From a bacterium (lineage in GTDB: Bacteria; Bacillota_I; Bacilli_A; RF39; UBA660), in contig RKAN01000024.1 in the NCBI GenBank assembly GCA_014845975.1, positions 1 to 7,848 of the forward strand: 7,848 bases of DNA, written 5' to 3'. This document shows positions 1 to 6,218 of the stretch, one piece after another. The notes beneath the pieces are model-generated. The model saw only the letters and a list, made by a program, of their open reading frames with translations. It did not search any database and had not been told where the DNA came from. Made by a program: the position numbers and the translations under genes. Positions within the stretch are counted from its first letter, which is position 1; every line of letters begins with the position of its first letter.

Positions 1-108
1 GTTATTTTCTAATTGTTTTAATATTGCCAGACTATGATTTTCAATAAATTCTGCTTTGTTCATAATTGACTTATTTTCTTTTTTTCTTAAATTATTTTCT
101 GTAATCAT
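1..108 (-). CDS. Partial CDS, N-terminal 36 codons of an unrecognised protein
   Basis: The reverse strand reads openly from an ATG at 108 to the window edge, giving 36 codons with no stop, so the C-terminus is missing. The start is supported by a GAGGGGTGA ribosome binding site (121-113) four bases upstream and by a near-consensus promoter just before it. The visible peptide begins MITENNLRKKENKS and is rich in Lys, Asn and Glu. It shows no signal peptide or membrane segment and looks like a soluble, partly helical N-terminus. An in-frame ATG at codon 16 is a less likely start because it lacks the good ribosome binding site. The gene is transcribed divergently from dusB. I do not recognise the family. 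It is real on the promoter, ribosome binding site and ORF evidence together, but no function can be given. Confidence 0.65.
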   Translation of the reverse strand, partial: MITENNLRKKENKSIMNKAEFIENHSLAILKQLENN

Positions 109-132
109 ATAGTCACCCCTCTGATTTTATGT

Positions 133-160
133 ATTATATCACTCCATTTTCATTTGTCAA
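133..160 (-). promoter_or_regulatory. Sigma-A-type promoter of the leftward partial gene
   Basis: On the reverse strand a perfect TTGACA (160-155) is followed, after 16 bases, by a perfect TATAAT (138-133). A TG one base upstream of the -10 makes it extended. Transcription should start near 126, leaving a leader of about 17 bases that contains little more than the ribosome binding site. This is the strongest promoter match I see in the window. No clear operator palindrome overlaps it. Confidence 0.8.
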
Positions 161-172
161 ATTGATGAGCCA

Positions 173-201
173 TAGAAAAATAAAAAAAAATATGTTATAA
201 T
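173..201 (+). promoter_or_regulatory. Extended -10 promoter of the dusB-nrnA operon
   Basis: TGTTATAAT (193-201) is a perfect -10 with the TG extension. The -35 position 17 bases upstream (173-178, TAGAAA) is poor, so recognition probably relies on the extended -10. An A-rich run (176-190) lies in the spacer. Transcription should start near 208, about 22 bases before the dusB ATG. It lies back to back with the leftward promoter; the two -10 elements are about 57 bases apart. No other convincing rightward promoter was found further into the operon. Confidence 0.7.
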
Positions 202-229
202 GTACTAACAGAAAACTTAAGGTGATGAA

Positions 230-1207
230 ATGAATTGGAAGATAGGAAATGTGGAAATAAAAAATCAGATTGTTTTAGCTCCTATGGCTGGTATCAGTAA
301 TAGTGCCTATAGAAGAATCATAAAAGAAATGGGTTGTGGACTAATATATGCTGAAATGGTAAGCGATAAAGCAATTACTTATGGTTCCAAAAAAACAATA
401 GATATGCTTTATATGACAGATATGGAAAGACCAATTTCTCAACAAATATTTGGAAGTGATAAAGAATCTTTTGTAACAGCAGCTAAATATATATATGAAA
501 CAATGCACCCAGATATTATTGATATTAACATGGGTTGTCCCGTTCCCAAAGTTGCTTTACGAGCACAAGCTGGAAGTGCTTTATTAAAAAATCCTGAAAA
601 AGTTTTTGAAATAGTATCCGCTGTAGTAAATTCTGTACCAATTCCAGTCACCGTTAAAATTAGAAGTGGATGGGATCAAAATAATATTAATGCTGTAGAA
701 ATTGCGAAAATTGCTGAAAAAGCTGGTGCAAAAGCAATCGCTATTCATGCGAGAACCAGAAGCCAAGGGTATAGCGGAAAAGCAGATTGGAATATCATTA
801 AAAAAGTCAAAGAAAGTGTATCGATTCCTGTTATAGGAAATGGAGACGTAAGATCTTGCTTTGATGCAAAAAAAATGTTAGAAGAAACAAACTGCGATGC
901 TGTTATGATTGGAAGAGGAGTTTTAGGAAATCCATGGTTAATAAAAGAGTGTGTAAATTATCTAGAAAATGGATCTCTTCCATCTAAAATAACAGATGAA
1001 GAAAAATTTGATATGATTTTAAAACATATTGATTTATTAAGTAGTCAAAAAAATGACAAAGTAGCAAATTTAGAAATGAGAACGCATATACCTTATTATC
1101 TAAAAGGAATGAAAGATACAACATCACTAAAAGAAAAAGTTTTTAAAACAAAAAACTTAGAAGAATTAAAACAACTAATTCAAGAATATAAAGAGGTGAA
1201 TTTATGA
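230..1207 (+). CDS. dusB: tRNA-dihydrouridine synthase, DusB type
   Basis: This FMN- and NADPH-dependent cytosolic enzyme reduces uridines in tRNA to dihydrouridine. The 325 residues match the usual family length. Visible landmarks are APMAGISNSAYR (17-28, FMN-site start), NMGCPVPK (100-107) with the catalytic Cys103, VKIRSGW (142-148) with Lys143, IHARTR (172-177) with His173, IGNGDV (202-207) and IGRGVLGNPW (227-236), the last two being the FMN phosphate loops of the TIM barrel. The C-terminal part is the helical tRNA-binding domain. The start has an AAGGTGA site (219-225) and follows the operon promoter; the ATG at 225 meets a stop at once. A dusB-type gene (yacF) also lies upstream of lysS in Bacillus subtilis, so the neighbourhood fits. 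The stop overlaps the next start (ATGA). The exact uridine modified cannot be read from sequence. Confidence 0.96.
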   Translation: MNWKIGNVEIKNQIVLAPMAGISNSAYRRIIKEMGCGLIYAEMVSDKAITYGSKKTIDMLYMTDMERPISQQIFGSDKESFVTAAKYIYETMHPDIIDINMGCPVPKVALRAQAGSALLKNPEKVFEIVSAVVNSVPIPVTVKIRSGWDQNNINAVEIAKIAEKAGAKAIAIHARTRSQGYSGKADWNIIKKVKESVSIPVIGNGDVRSCFDAKKMLEETNCDAVMIGRGVLGNPWLIKECVNYLENGSLPSKITDEEKFDMILKHIDLLSSQKNDKVANLEMRTHIPYYLKGMKDTTSLKEKVFKTKNLEELKQLIQEYKEVNL

Positions 1208-1797
1208 AAAGTAATACCTTTCGTCGTTTTTCAGCATATTTAATTGATTTGATGATTATTGGATTAATATTTATAATCATTTATTATTTTTTACCACAAA
1301 ATAGTGAAATACAAAATTTAAATCATAATCTTGCTTTTCAAAATGAACAATTATTAAATCATACTATTAGTTATTCCGAATACTTTCATTCTTTTTCAAA
1401 AATAACCTACCAATTAGATCAAATGAACATACTATATTCTGGATTAAATACTTTACTGATTAGTTTTTATTTTATCATTATTCCCTTATTAAATAAAGGA
1501 AGAACATTAGGTCTTTATATAGTAGGACTCCAAATTAAAAGTAATAAAAAATCTCTTAATATATTTCAACTATTTATTAGAAATTTTGTAGCAAATGGAT
1601 TATTATATTTAATGTTATCATTCCTATTTGTACATTTTATCAAAAATGAAACTTATTTTATAGCAATTACTATTTTAGGAATTATTCAAATTTTACTAGT
1701 AATTATAAGCATTTTTATGATAATATATAGAAAGGACAAAAGAGGCTTACAAGATATTTTGAGCCAAACAAAAATAACAAAAGAGGTGTTAAAATGA
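1204..1797 (+). CDS. RDD family integral membrane protein
   Basis: The 197-residue protein carries the RDD-domain hallmarks. There is an N-terminal FRRFSAYLIDLMI (6-18) with Arg7-Arg8 and Asp15 at the start of the first membrane helix. A central KGRTLGLYIVGLQI stretch (98-111) corresponds to the family's GxTLGK...GL. A C-terminal KRGLQDILSQTKI (179-191) corresponds to the usual RRGLHDxLAGT. Hydrophobic segments lie at about 12-30, 76-96, 126-146 and 151-175, so three or four membrane helices are likely; residues 31-75 form a polar loop. The function of RDD proteins is mostly unknown; some have been linked to ion transport. The start overlaps the dusB stop (ATGA) and has a GAGGTGA site (1193-1199); its own stop overlaps lysS in the same way. 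A membrane protein between dusB and lysS is not the Bacillus subtilis arrangement, in which yacF precedes lysS directly. Confidence 0.85.
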   Translation: MKSNTFRRFSAYLIDLMIIGLIFIIIYYFLPQNSEIQNLNHNLAFQNEQLLNHTISYSEYFHSFSKITYQLDQMNILYSGLNTLLISFYFIIIPLLNKGRTLGLYIVGLQIKSNKKSLNIFQLFIRNFVANGLLYLMLSFLFVHFIKNETYFIAITILGIIQILLVIISIFMIIYRKDKRGLQDILSQTKITKEVLK

Positions 1798-3284
1798 GAG
1801 AATTTACAGATCAAGAATTAGCTCGTAGAGAAAAAGCAAAAAAAATTAGAGAATTAGGAATGGATCCTTTTGGACATCGTTTTGAAAGAACAGATTTTTC
1901 AAGTGATGTTAAAGAAAAAGTAATAGGATTAAGTCATGATGAAGTACTAGAAAAAAATATTCACGTTATTGTTGCTGGAAGAATTATGTTTATCCGTAAA
2001 ATGGGAAAAGCAAGTTTCTTTTCAATTAAAGACAAAAAAGGCCCAATTCAAGTCTATATTTCCATTAATGATGTAGGAGAAGAAGCTTATTCTTTATTTA
2101 AAACAGCAGATATTGGAGATATCGTTGGAGTTGAAGGAAATGTAATGCTTACTCAAACTGGAGAAGTTACAATTAAATGCTTGAAGTATACACATTTAGT
2201 AAAGGCTTTAAGACCATTGCCAGAAAAATTCCATGGACTTCAAGATGTAGAAGAACGTTATAGAAGACGTTATGTTGATTTAATGATCAATGATGATTCA
2301 AGACGAGTTGCTTTCTTAAGACCAAAAATTATTAGATGTATTCAAAATTACATGGATAACCAAGGATTTACAGAAGTAGAAACTCCAGTTTTATCAACAT
2401 TACTTACAGGTGCTTCTGCAAGACCATTTGTAACACATCATAATACACAGGATTTAGATATGTATTTAAGAATTGCATTAGAGTTACCACTAAAAAGATT
2501 ATTAGTTGGTGGTATGGAAGCAGTTTATGAAATTGGAAGAACTTTCCGAAATGAAGGAATGGACCCAAGACATAATCCAGAATTTACTTTAATGGAAGCT
2601 TATTTAGCTTATTCAGATTTAGATGGAATGATGAATTTAACAGAAAAAATGTTTCAAACAATAGCGAAGAATGTAATTGGAAAAATGGATTATCATTGGT
2701 ATGAAAATGATATTAGTTTAAAAGGACCTTGGAAAAGAATTAGTATGGTTGATGCTATTAAGGAAAAAACAGGGATTGACTTTAAACAAGAAATGACAGT
2801 AGAGGAAGCTTTAAATTTAGCGCAAGAGCATCATATAGAAGTTCAAGAACATGAACATAGTGTAGGACATATTATTAATTTATTCTTTGAAAAATATGTA
2901 GAAGAGACATTAATTCAACCTACATTCCTTTATGGGCATCCAGTAGAGATTTCACCTTTAACAAAGAAGAATCCTGAAGATCCTAGATTTGTTGATCGTT
3001 TTGAACTATTTATTGGTGGAAAAGAATTCGCTAATGCTTATACAGAACTAAATGATCCAGATGATCAATTAGAAAGATTTGAAGCACAACTTGAAGAAAA
3101 AAATCTAGGAAATGATGAAGCAAATGATATTGACTATGATTTCATAGAGGCATTAGAATATGGAATGCCTCCAGCAGGTGGAATAGGATATGGAATTGAT
3201 CGTTTAGTAATGTTCTTTACAGAACAAGAATCAATTCGCGATGTTATTTTATTTCCAACCATGAAACCTGTGGATAAAAATTAA
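1794..3284 (+). CDS. lysS: Lysyl-tRNA synthetase, class II
   Basis: This enzyme charges tRNA-Lys with lysine in the cytosol using ATP and acts as a homodimer. At 496 residues it is full length. The N-terminal OB-fold anticodon-binding domain spans about 55-135 (AGRIMFIRKMGKASFFSI at 61-78). The catalytic core has motif 1 near 190-212 (ETPVLSTLLTGASARPF), motif 2 at about 249-270 (RTFRNEGMDPRHNPEFTLMEAY region, with the ATP-binding Arg252 and the HNPEFT signature) and motif 3 at 462-471 (GGIGYGIDRL). The usual PGGAxARPF is LTGASARPF here, a mild variation. The start has an AAGAGGTG site (1781-1788) and overlaps the RDD gene's stop. No T-box or other leader precedes lysS, so expression probably follows the operon promoter. 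Its stop shares one base with the next start (TAATG). Confidence 0.98.
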   Translation: MREFTDQELARREKAKKIRELGMDPFGHRFERTDFSSDVKEKVIGLSHDEVLEKNIHVIVAGRIMFIRKMGKASFFSIKDKKGPIQVYISINDVGEEAYSLFKTADIGDIVGVEGNVMLTQTGEVTIKCLKYTHLVKALRPLPEKFHGLQDVEERYRRRYVDLMINDDSRRVAFLRPKIIRCIQNYMDNQGFTEVETPVLSTLLTGASARPFVTHHNTQDLDMYLRIALELPLKRLLVGGMEAVYEIGRTFRNEGMDPRHNPEFTLMEAYLAYSDLDGMMNLTEKMFQTIAKNVIGKMDYHWYENDISLKGPWKRISMVDAIKEKTGIDFKQEMTVEEALNLAQEHHIEVQEHEHSVGHIINLFFEKYVEETLIQPTFLYGHPVEISPLTKKNPEDPRFVDRFELFIGGKEFANAYTELNDPDDQLERFEAQLEEKNLGNDEANDIDYDFIEALEYGMPPAGGIGYGIDRLVMFFTEQESIRDVILFPTMKPVDKN

Positions 3285-3826
3285 TGAAATTATATATTGT
3301 TAGACATGGTGAAACCGATTGGAATAAGCAGCATTTACTACAAGGTGATGTAGATGTTCCATTAAATCAAACAGGAATTGATCAAGCAAACAAGGTAAAA
3401 GAATTACTAGAAAATAAACCAATTGATTTGTGCATTTCAAGTCATTTATCCAGAACTTATAATACAGCTAAGATTATTAGTGATAACAAATATGAAATCA
3501 TAACTGATTCTCGATTGATCGAAAGAGGATTTGGTGAACTAGAAGGTAAAAGTGTTTCAAATTATGATGCACATTTATATTGGAATTATCAGTTGAATAT
3601 AAATAATCAAGGGATAGAAAGAATTCAAGACCTATTTCATAGAGTAGAAGAATTTTATCAAGAGTTAAAAAAAAATTATCCTGATCAAACAATTTTAATT
3701 GTTACTCATGGAGCAGTAGTAAGAGCATTTCATTATATTATTAAAGGATATGATGAAAATACAAAATTTTTAACTTTTGCAATCCCGAATTGTAAAATTA
3801 TGGAATATGAGGTGAAATCATCATGA
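3284..3826 (+). CDS. Histidine phosphatase superfamily protein (phosphoglycerate mutase-like)
   Basis: The 180-residue protein has the complete branch-1 histidine phosphatase active site: YIVRHGETDWN (4-14) with Arg7 and the phospho-acceptor His8, SSHLSRTYNTA (52-62) with Arg57, LIERGFGELEG (78-88) with the likely acid Glu80, and IVTHGAVVRA (139-148) with the second His142. This makes an active phosphatase or mutase likely. At this length a small-substrate phosphatase (CobC/PhoE/GpmB-like) is more likely than glycolytic phosphoglycerate mutase, which is longer, but the substrate cannot be read from sequence. The start shares one base with the lysS stop, and no strong ribosome binding site precedes it (only a weak GGA near 3272), so translation probably depends on ribosomes finishing lysS. 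It ends in a 4-base overlap with the next ORF. Confidence 0.93.
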   Translation: MKLYIVRHGETDWNKQHLLQGDVDVPLNQTGIDQANKVKELLENKPIDLCISSHLSRTYNTAKIISDNKYEIITDSRLIERGFGELEGKSVSNYDAHLYWNYQLNINNQGIERIQDLFHRVEEFYQELKKNYPDQTILIVTHGAVVRAFHYIIKGYDENTKFLTFAIPNCKIMEYEVKSS

Positions 3827-4029
3827 TAGAAGAATTAATTAGATTAAAAAAAGAATTTATCAAACTAAAAATAGTAGATATCTGTTCTAAAGTATCTATA
3901 AATCTAACAGGATCATCTTTGGAAAAGTCTAATTGTCAATTAATTAAAAATATAAATGCTAGAGAAAATAAACATTCTTTAGAGAAATCAAATTATCAAT
4001 TAGTAAAAAGGAAAGAAGGAAGAAAATGA
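3823..4029 (+). CDS. Small basic 68-residue protein with an internal 20-residue repeat, unknown function
   Basis: I do not recognise this protein. It fills the gap between the phosphatase and ackA exactly: its ATG overlaps the upstream stop and its stop overlaps the ackA ATG, both as ATGA, and a good GAGGTGA site (3809-3815) lies seven bases before it. This fit argues for real translation. Residues 1-20 are rich in Lys, Leu and Ile and may form an amphipathic helix. Residues 32-42 (SLEKSNCQLIK) recur at 52-62 (SLEKSNYQLVK). The tail (KRKEGRK) is strongly basic. There is no signal peptide or clear membrane segment. It could be a small regulatory or RNA-binding protein, or mainly a coupling ORF that carries ribosomes into ackA; nothing here decides between these. 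Confidence 0.65.
   Translation: MIEELIRLKKEFIKLKIVDICSKVSINLTGSSLEKSNCQLIKNINARENKHSLEKSNYQLVKRKEGRK
3916..4008 (+). repeat. Degenerate 60-bp-period direct repeat inside the 68-residue ORF
   Basis: Two 33-base units, 3916-3948 and 3976-4008, encode SLEKSNCQLIK and SLEKSNYQLVK. Nine of eleven residues are identical and the other two are Cys/Tyr and Ile/Val. The first six codons keep the same residues, but four of them differ at the third base (TTG/TTA, GAA/GAG, AAG/AAA, TCT/TCA). The repeat is therefore better conserved as peptide than as DNA. Confidence 0.7.
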
Positions 4030-5213
4030 AAATACTATCCGTGAATGCAGGAAGCTCATCTTTAAAATTTCAAATGTATGAAATGCCAGAAGAAAACGTA
4101 TTAATTTCTGGTGTATTTGAAAGAATTGGATTAGAAAATAGTTTTTATACAATTAAATTAAATGGTGAAAAAATTAAAAATGAAGAACCACTACCAAATC
4201 ATAGTGTAGCAGTTGAATTTTTAATTCAAGAATTACTAAAAAATAAAGTAATTGATTCTTTAGATGAAATTAAAGGAGTAGGTCATCGTCTTGTCCATGG
4301 TGGAGATAAATATGCTTCTTCTGTTATCATTAATGATGATGTAATAAAAACTGTGGAAGAATTATCTGACTTAGCGCCTCTACATAACCCTGCAAACCTA
4401 ATGGGAGTTAGAGCCTTTATGAAAGAAATTCCTGGTGCAGTTCAAGTAGGATGTTTTGATACAGCATTTCATCAAACAATGAAAGAAGATAGATACTTAT
4501 ATGCTGTACCTTACGAATGGTATAAAAATTATGGAATTCGTAAATATGGATTCCATGGTATGAGCCATAGATATGTTTCCGAAAGAGTGAATGAACTTTT
4601 AGATAAACAATATTCTAATGTAATTGTTTGTCATTTAGGAAATGGTGGATCTATTTCAGCAGTTCGTGATGGTAGATGTGTAGATACTACAATGGGATTT
4701 ACACCAAATGCCGGTATTGTAATGGGATCTCGTTCTGGTGATATTGATTATAGTATGATTCCTTATCTAATGAAAAAAACTGGAATGAGTATCGAAGAAA
4801 TTGATAATGCTTTAAATAAAAAAAGTGGTATGTTAGGTATCAGTGGGGTTTCTAGTGACTTTAGAGATATTGATGCTGCCATTGCAAAAAAAGACAAACA
4901 AAGCATTATGGCACATTACTTATATGTTAATTCAATTGTAAGTTATATTGCTAGATTTTATGTAGAATTAGGTGGAGCAGATGCAATTTGCTTTACTGCA
5001 GGTGTGGGAGAAAATGCTCCACATGTTAGACGTATGGTTATGGACCGTTTATCTTGCTTAGGAATTAAAGTAGATAGAGAAGCAAATGAAGAAATAAGAT
5101 TTGGAAAAGAAGGTATTATTTCAACTCCTGATTCAAGTGTTCCTTGCTATGTAATTCCAACAGATGAAGAAGTAATGATTGCAAGAGATACATATCAATT
5201 TATAGAAGAATAA
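4026..5213 (+). CDS. ackA: Acetate kinase
   Basis: It interconverts acetyl phosphate plus ADP with acetate plus ATP in the cytosol, the ATP-yielding last step of acetate fermentation. The 395 residues match the family. Active-site landmarks are VNAGSSSLKF (6-15) with Asn7, GHRLVHGG (86-93) with Arg88, FDTAFHQTM (144-152) with Asp145, GFHGMSHRY (175-183) with His177, HLGNGGS (203-209), MGSRSGDID (233-241) with Arg236, FTAGVGEN (323-330), and PTDEEVMIAR (378-387) with Glu381 near the C-terminus. All catalytic residues known from the Methanosarcina enzyme have counterparts. The start has a GAAGGA site (4015-4020) and overlaps the stop of the 68-residue ORF. The partner phosphotransacetylase gene (pta) is not in the window. 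The enzyme acts apart from the translation genes upstream, although it shares their transcript. Confidence 0.98.
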   Translation: MKILSVNAGSSSLKFQMYEMPEENVLISGVFERIGLENSFYTIKLNGEKIKNEEPLPNHSVAVEFLIQELLKNKVIDSLDEIKGVGHRLVHGGDKYASSVIINDDVIKTVEELSDLAPLHNPANLMGVRAFMKEIPGAVQVGCFDTAFHQTMKEDRYLYAVPYEWYKNYGIRKYGFHGMSHRYVSERVNELLDKQYSNVIVCHLGNGGSISAVRDGRCVDTTMGFTPNAGIVMGSRSGDIDYSMIPYLMKKTGMSIEEIDNALNKKSGMLGISGVSSDFRDIDAAIAKKDKQSIMAHYLYVNSIVSYIARFYVELGGADAICFTAGVGENAPHVRRMVMDRLSCLGIKVDREANEEIRFGKEGIISTPDSSVPCYVIPTDEEVMIARDTYQFIEE

Positions 5214-5229
5214 TAGGAAGTGTGAGAAC

Positions 5230-6195
5230 ATGGTGGGTAGAGTAATCAAAAAAATTTATAACGAAATCAAAAAATATGACAAAATTGTCATTGCCAGACA
5301 TGTAGGAGCAGATCCAGATGCATTAGGAAGTTCTGTTGGTTTAAAAGAAATTATTCAAGCAACATTTCCTAATAAAAAAGTCTATGTAATTGGATTCCCT
5401 GCTAGTAAATTTAAATATCTAGGAGAATTAGATAAATTTACAGAGGATTTATATCAGGATGCTTTATTAATTGTTACAGATACCCCAAATAAGAGTAGAG
5501 TAGATGGCGTTGATCCTTCTAAATTCAAAAAAAGTATTAAAATTGACCATCATCCATTCATAGAAAAATTTTGTGATATTGAATGGATTGATGATAAAGC
5601 AAGTAGTGCTTCTCAAATGATTATAGAATTGGTATTTTCGACCAAACTAAAAATGACAAAGAGTGCTGCAGAAAAATTATATATTGGTTTAGTTGCTGAT
5701 ACAAATCGTTTTCTATTTTACTATACAACTCCGAAAACTTTTAATTTAGTTTCAAGACTAATTAAAGAAACAAATTTAGACTTTTCAAAATTATATGATT
5801 CATTATACATGAGATCCTTTAAAGAAGTAAAATTTGGTGGTTACATTGCTGATCACTTAAAAATTACAAAACACGGATTCGCATATCTTGAAATAACAGA
5901 AGAAATTTTACAAAAATACGGTGTTGATGCCGCTACAGCAGGTAATATGGTAAATGAATTTAATTATATCGATAAAGTTTATTCATGGGGAATATTCTCC
6001 TATGATAAACAAAACAATAATGTAAGAGGTTCTATTCGTTCGAGAGGACCAATTATTAATGAAACAGCTAGTAAATATAATGGAGGAGGACACATATTTG
6101 CCTGTGGAGTTCGTTTGAAAAATTTTGAAGAAGTGGAAAAGTTAGTAGAAGATTTAGATAAAGTTTGTGAAGAATATGAAAAGAGTCAAAATTAA
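5230..6195 (+). CDS. nrnA: DHH/DHHA1 phosphoesterase, NrnA-like (nanoRNase / pAp phosphatase)
   Basis: The 321-residue cytosolic protein has the full DHH-family metal site: RHVGADPDALGS (23-34) with His24, Asp28 and Asp30, VTDTPN (82-87) with Asp84, KIDHHPF (104-110) with the DHH triad 106-108, and GLVADTNRF (153-161) with Asp157. The C-terminal DHHA1 domain has RGSIRSR (266-272) and the substrate-binding GGGH (285-288). NrnA proteins are Mn-dependent; they degrade short oligonucleotides (2-5 nt), dephosphorylate 3'-phosphoadenosine 5'-phosphate, and in some species cleave pApA from c-di-AMP. Which of these applies here cannot be told. The length fits stand-alone NrnA; there is no GGDEF or membrane part as in GdpP. 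The start follows an AGGAAGTG site (5215-5222), 16 bases after ackA. The terminator overlaps its last codons. Confidence 0.92.
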   Translation: MVGRVIKKIYNEIKKYDKIVIARHVGADPDALGSSVGLKEIIQATFPNKKVYVIGFPASKFKYLGELDKFTEDLYQDALLIVTDTPNKSRVDGVDPSKFKKSIKIDHHPFIEKFCDIEWIDDKASSASQMIIELVFSTKLKMTKSAAEKLYIGLVADTNRFLFYYTTPKTFNLVSRLIKETNLDFSKLYDSLYMRSFKEVKFGGYIADHLKITKHGFAYLEITEEILQKYGVDAATAGNMVNEFNYIDKVYSWGIFSYDKQNNNVRGSIRSRGPIINETASKYNGGGHIFACGVRLKNFEEVEKLVEDLDKVCEEYEKSQN

Positions 6196-6207
6196 TTGAC
6201 TCTTTTT
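6179..6207 (+). terminator. Intrinsic terminator, usable from both strands
   Basis: An 11-bp perfect stem, AAAAGAGTCAA (6179-6189) with TTGACTCTTTT (6196-6206), encloses the loop AATTAA. On the plus strand the right arm runs into five T (6203-6207). The left arm and loop contain the last codons and the TAA of the nrnA-like gene. On the minus strand the same hairpin ends in four T and lies 12 bases past the stop of the endolysin gene, so it can end both converging transcripts. The stem is AT-rich and the T tracts are short, so it may be only moderately efficient. Confidence 0.75.
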
Positions 6208-6218
6208 AAGTGATAAAA

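Noticed and set aside
154..167. TTGTCA or TTGATG as -35 for the dusB promoter
   Set aside because: They lie 28 bases or more from the -10, too far; the extended -10 explains the promoter better.
439..766. Two reverse-strand ORFs (70 and 60 codons) inside dusB
   Set aside because: They are antisense to a strongly conserved enzyme, have unnatural composition, no promoter or ribosome binding site, and overlap each other.
1700..1793. T-box or lysine riboswitch in front of lysS
   Set aside because: The upstream gene runs into lysS with a four-base overlap, so there is no leader, and no T-box consensus or terminator hairpin is visible.
3498..3692. Reverse-strand 64-codon ORF inside the histidine phosphatase gene
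   Set aside because: It is a shadow of a real coding frame with all catalytic motifs; no initiation signals are seen.
3875..3898. Inverted repeat TAGATA / TATCTA with a 12-base loop in the small ORF
   Set aside because: A six-base AT-rich match with a long loop is expected by chance here; it has no T tract and no known riboswitch features.
3933..3956. Possible internal promoter for ackA (TTGTCA ... TATAAA)
   Set aside because: The spacer is only 12 bases, far from the usual 16-18, and the match falls inside the repeat ORF of an AT-rich genome.
6179..6218. A phage attachment core next to nrnA
   Set aside because: The far end of the putative prophage is outside the window, so no direct repeat can be shown; it is kept only as a hypothesis in the findings.
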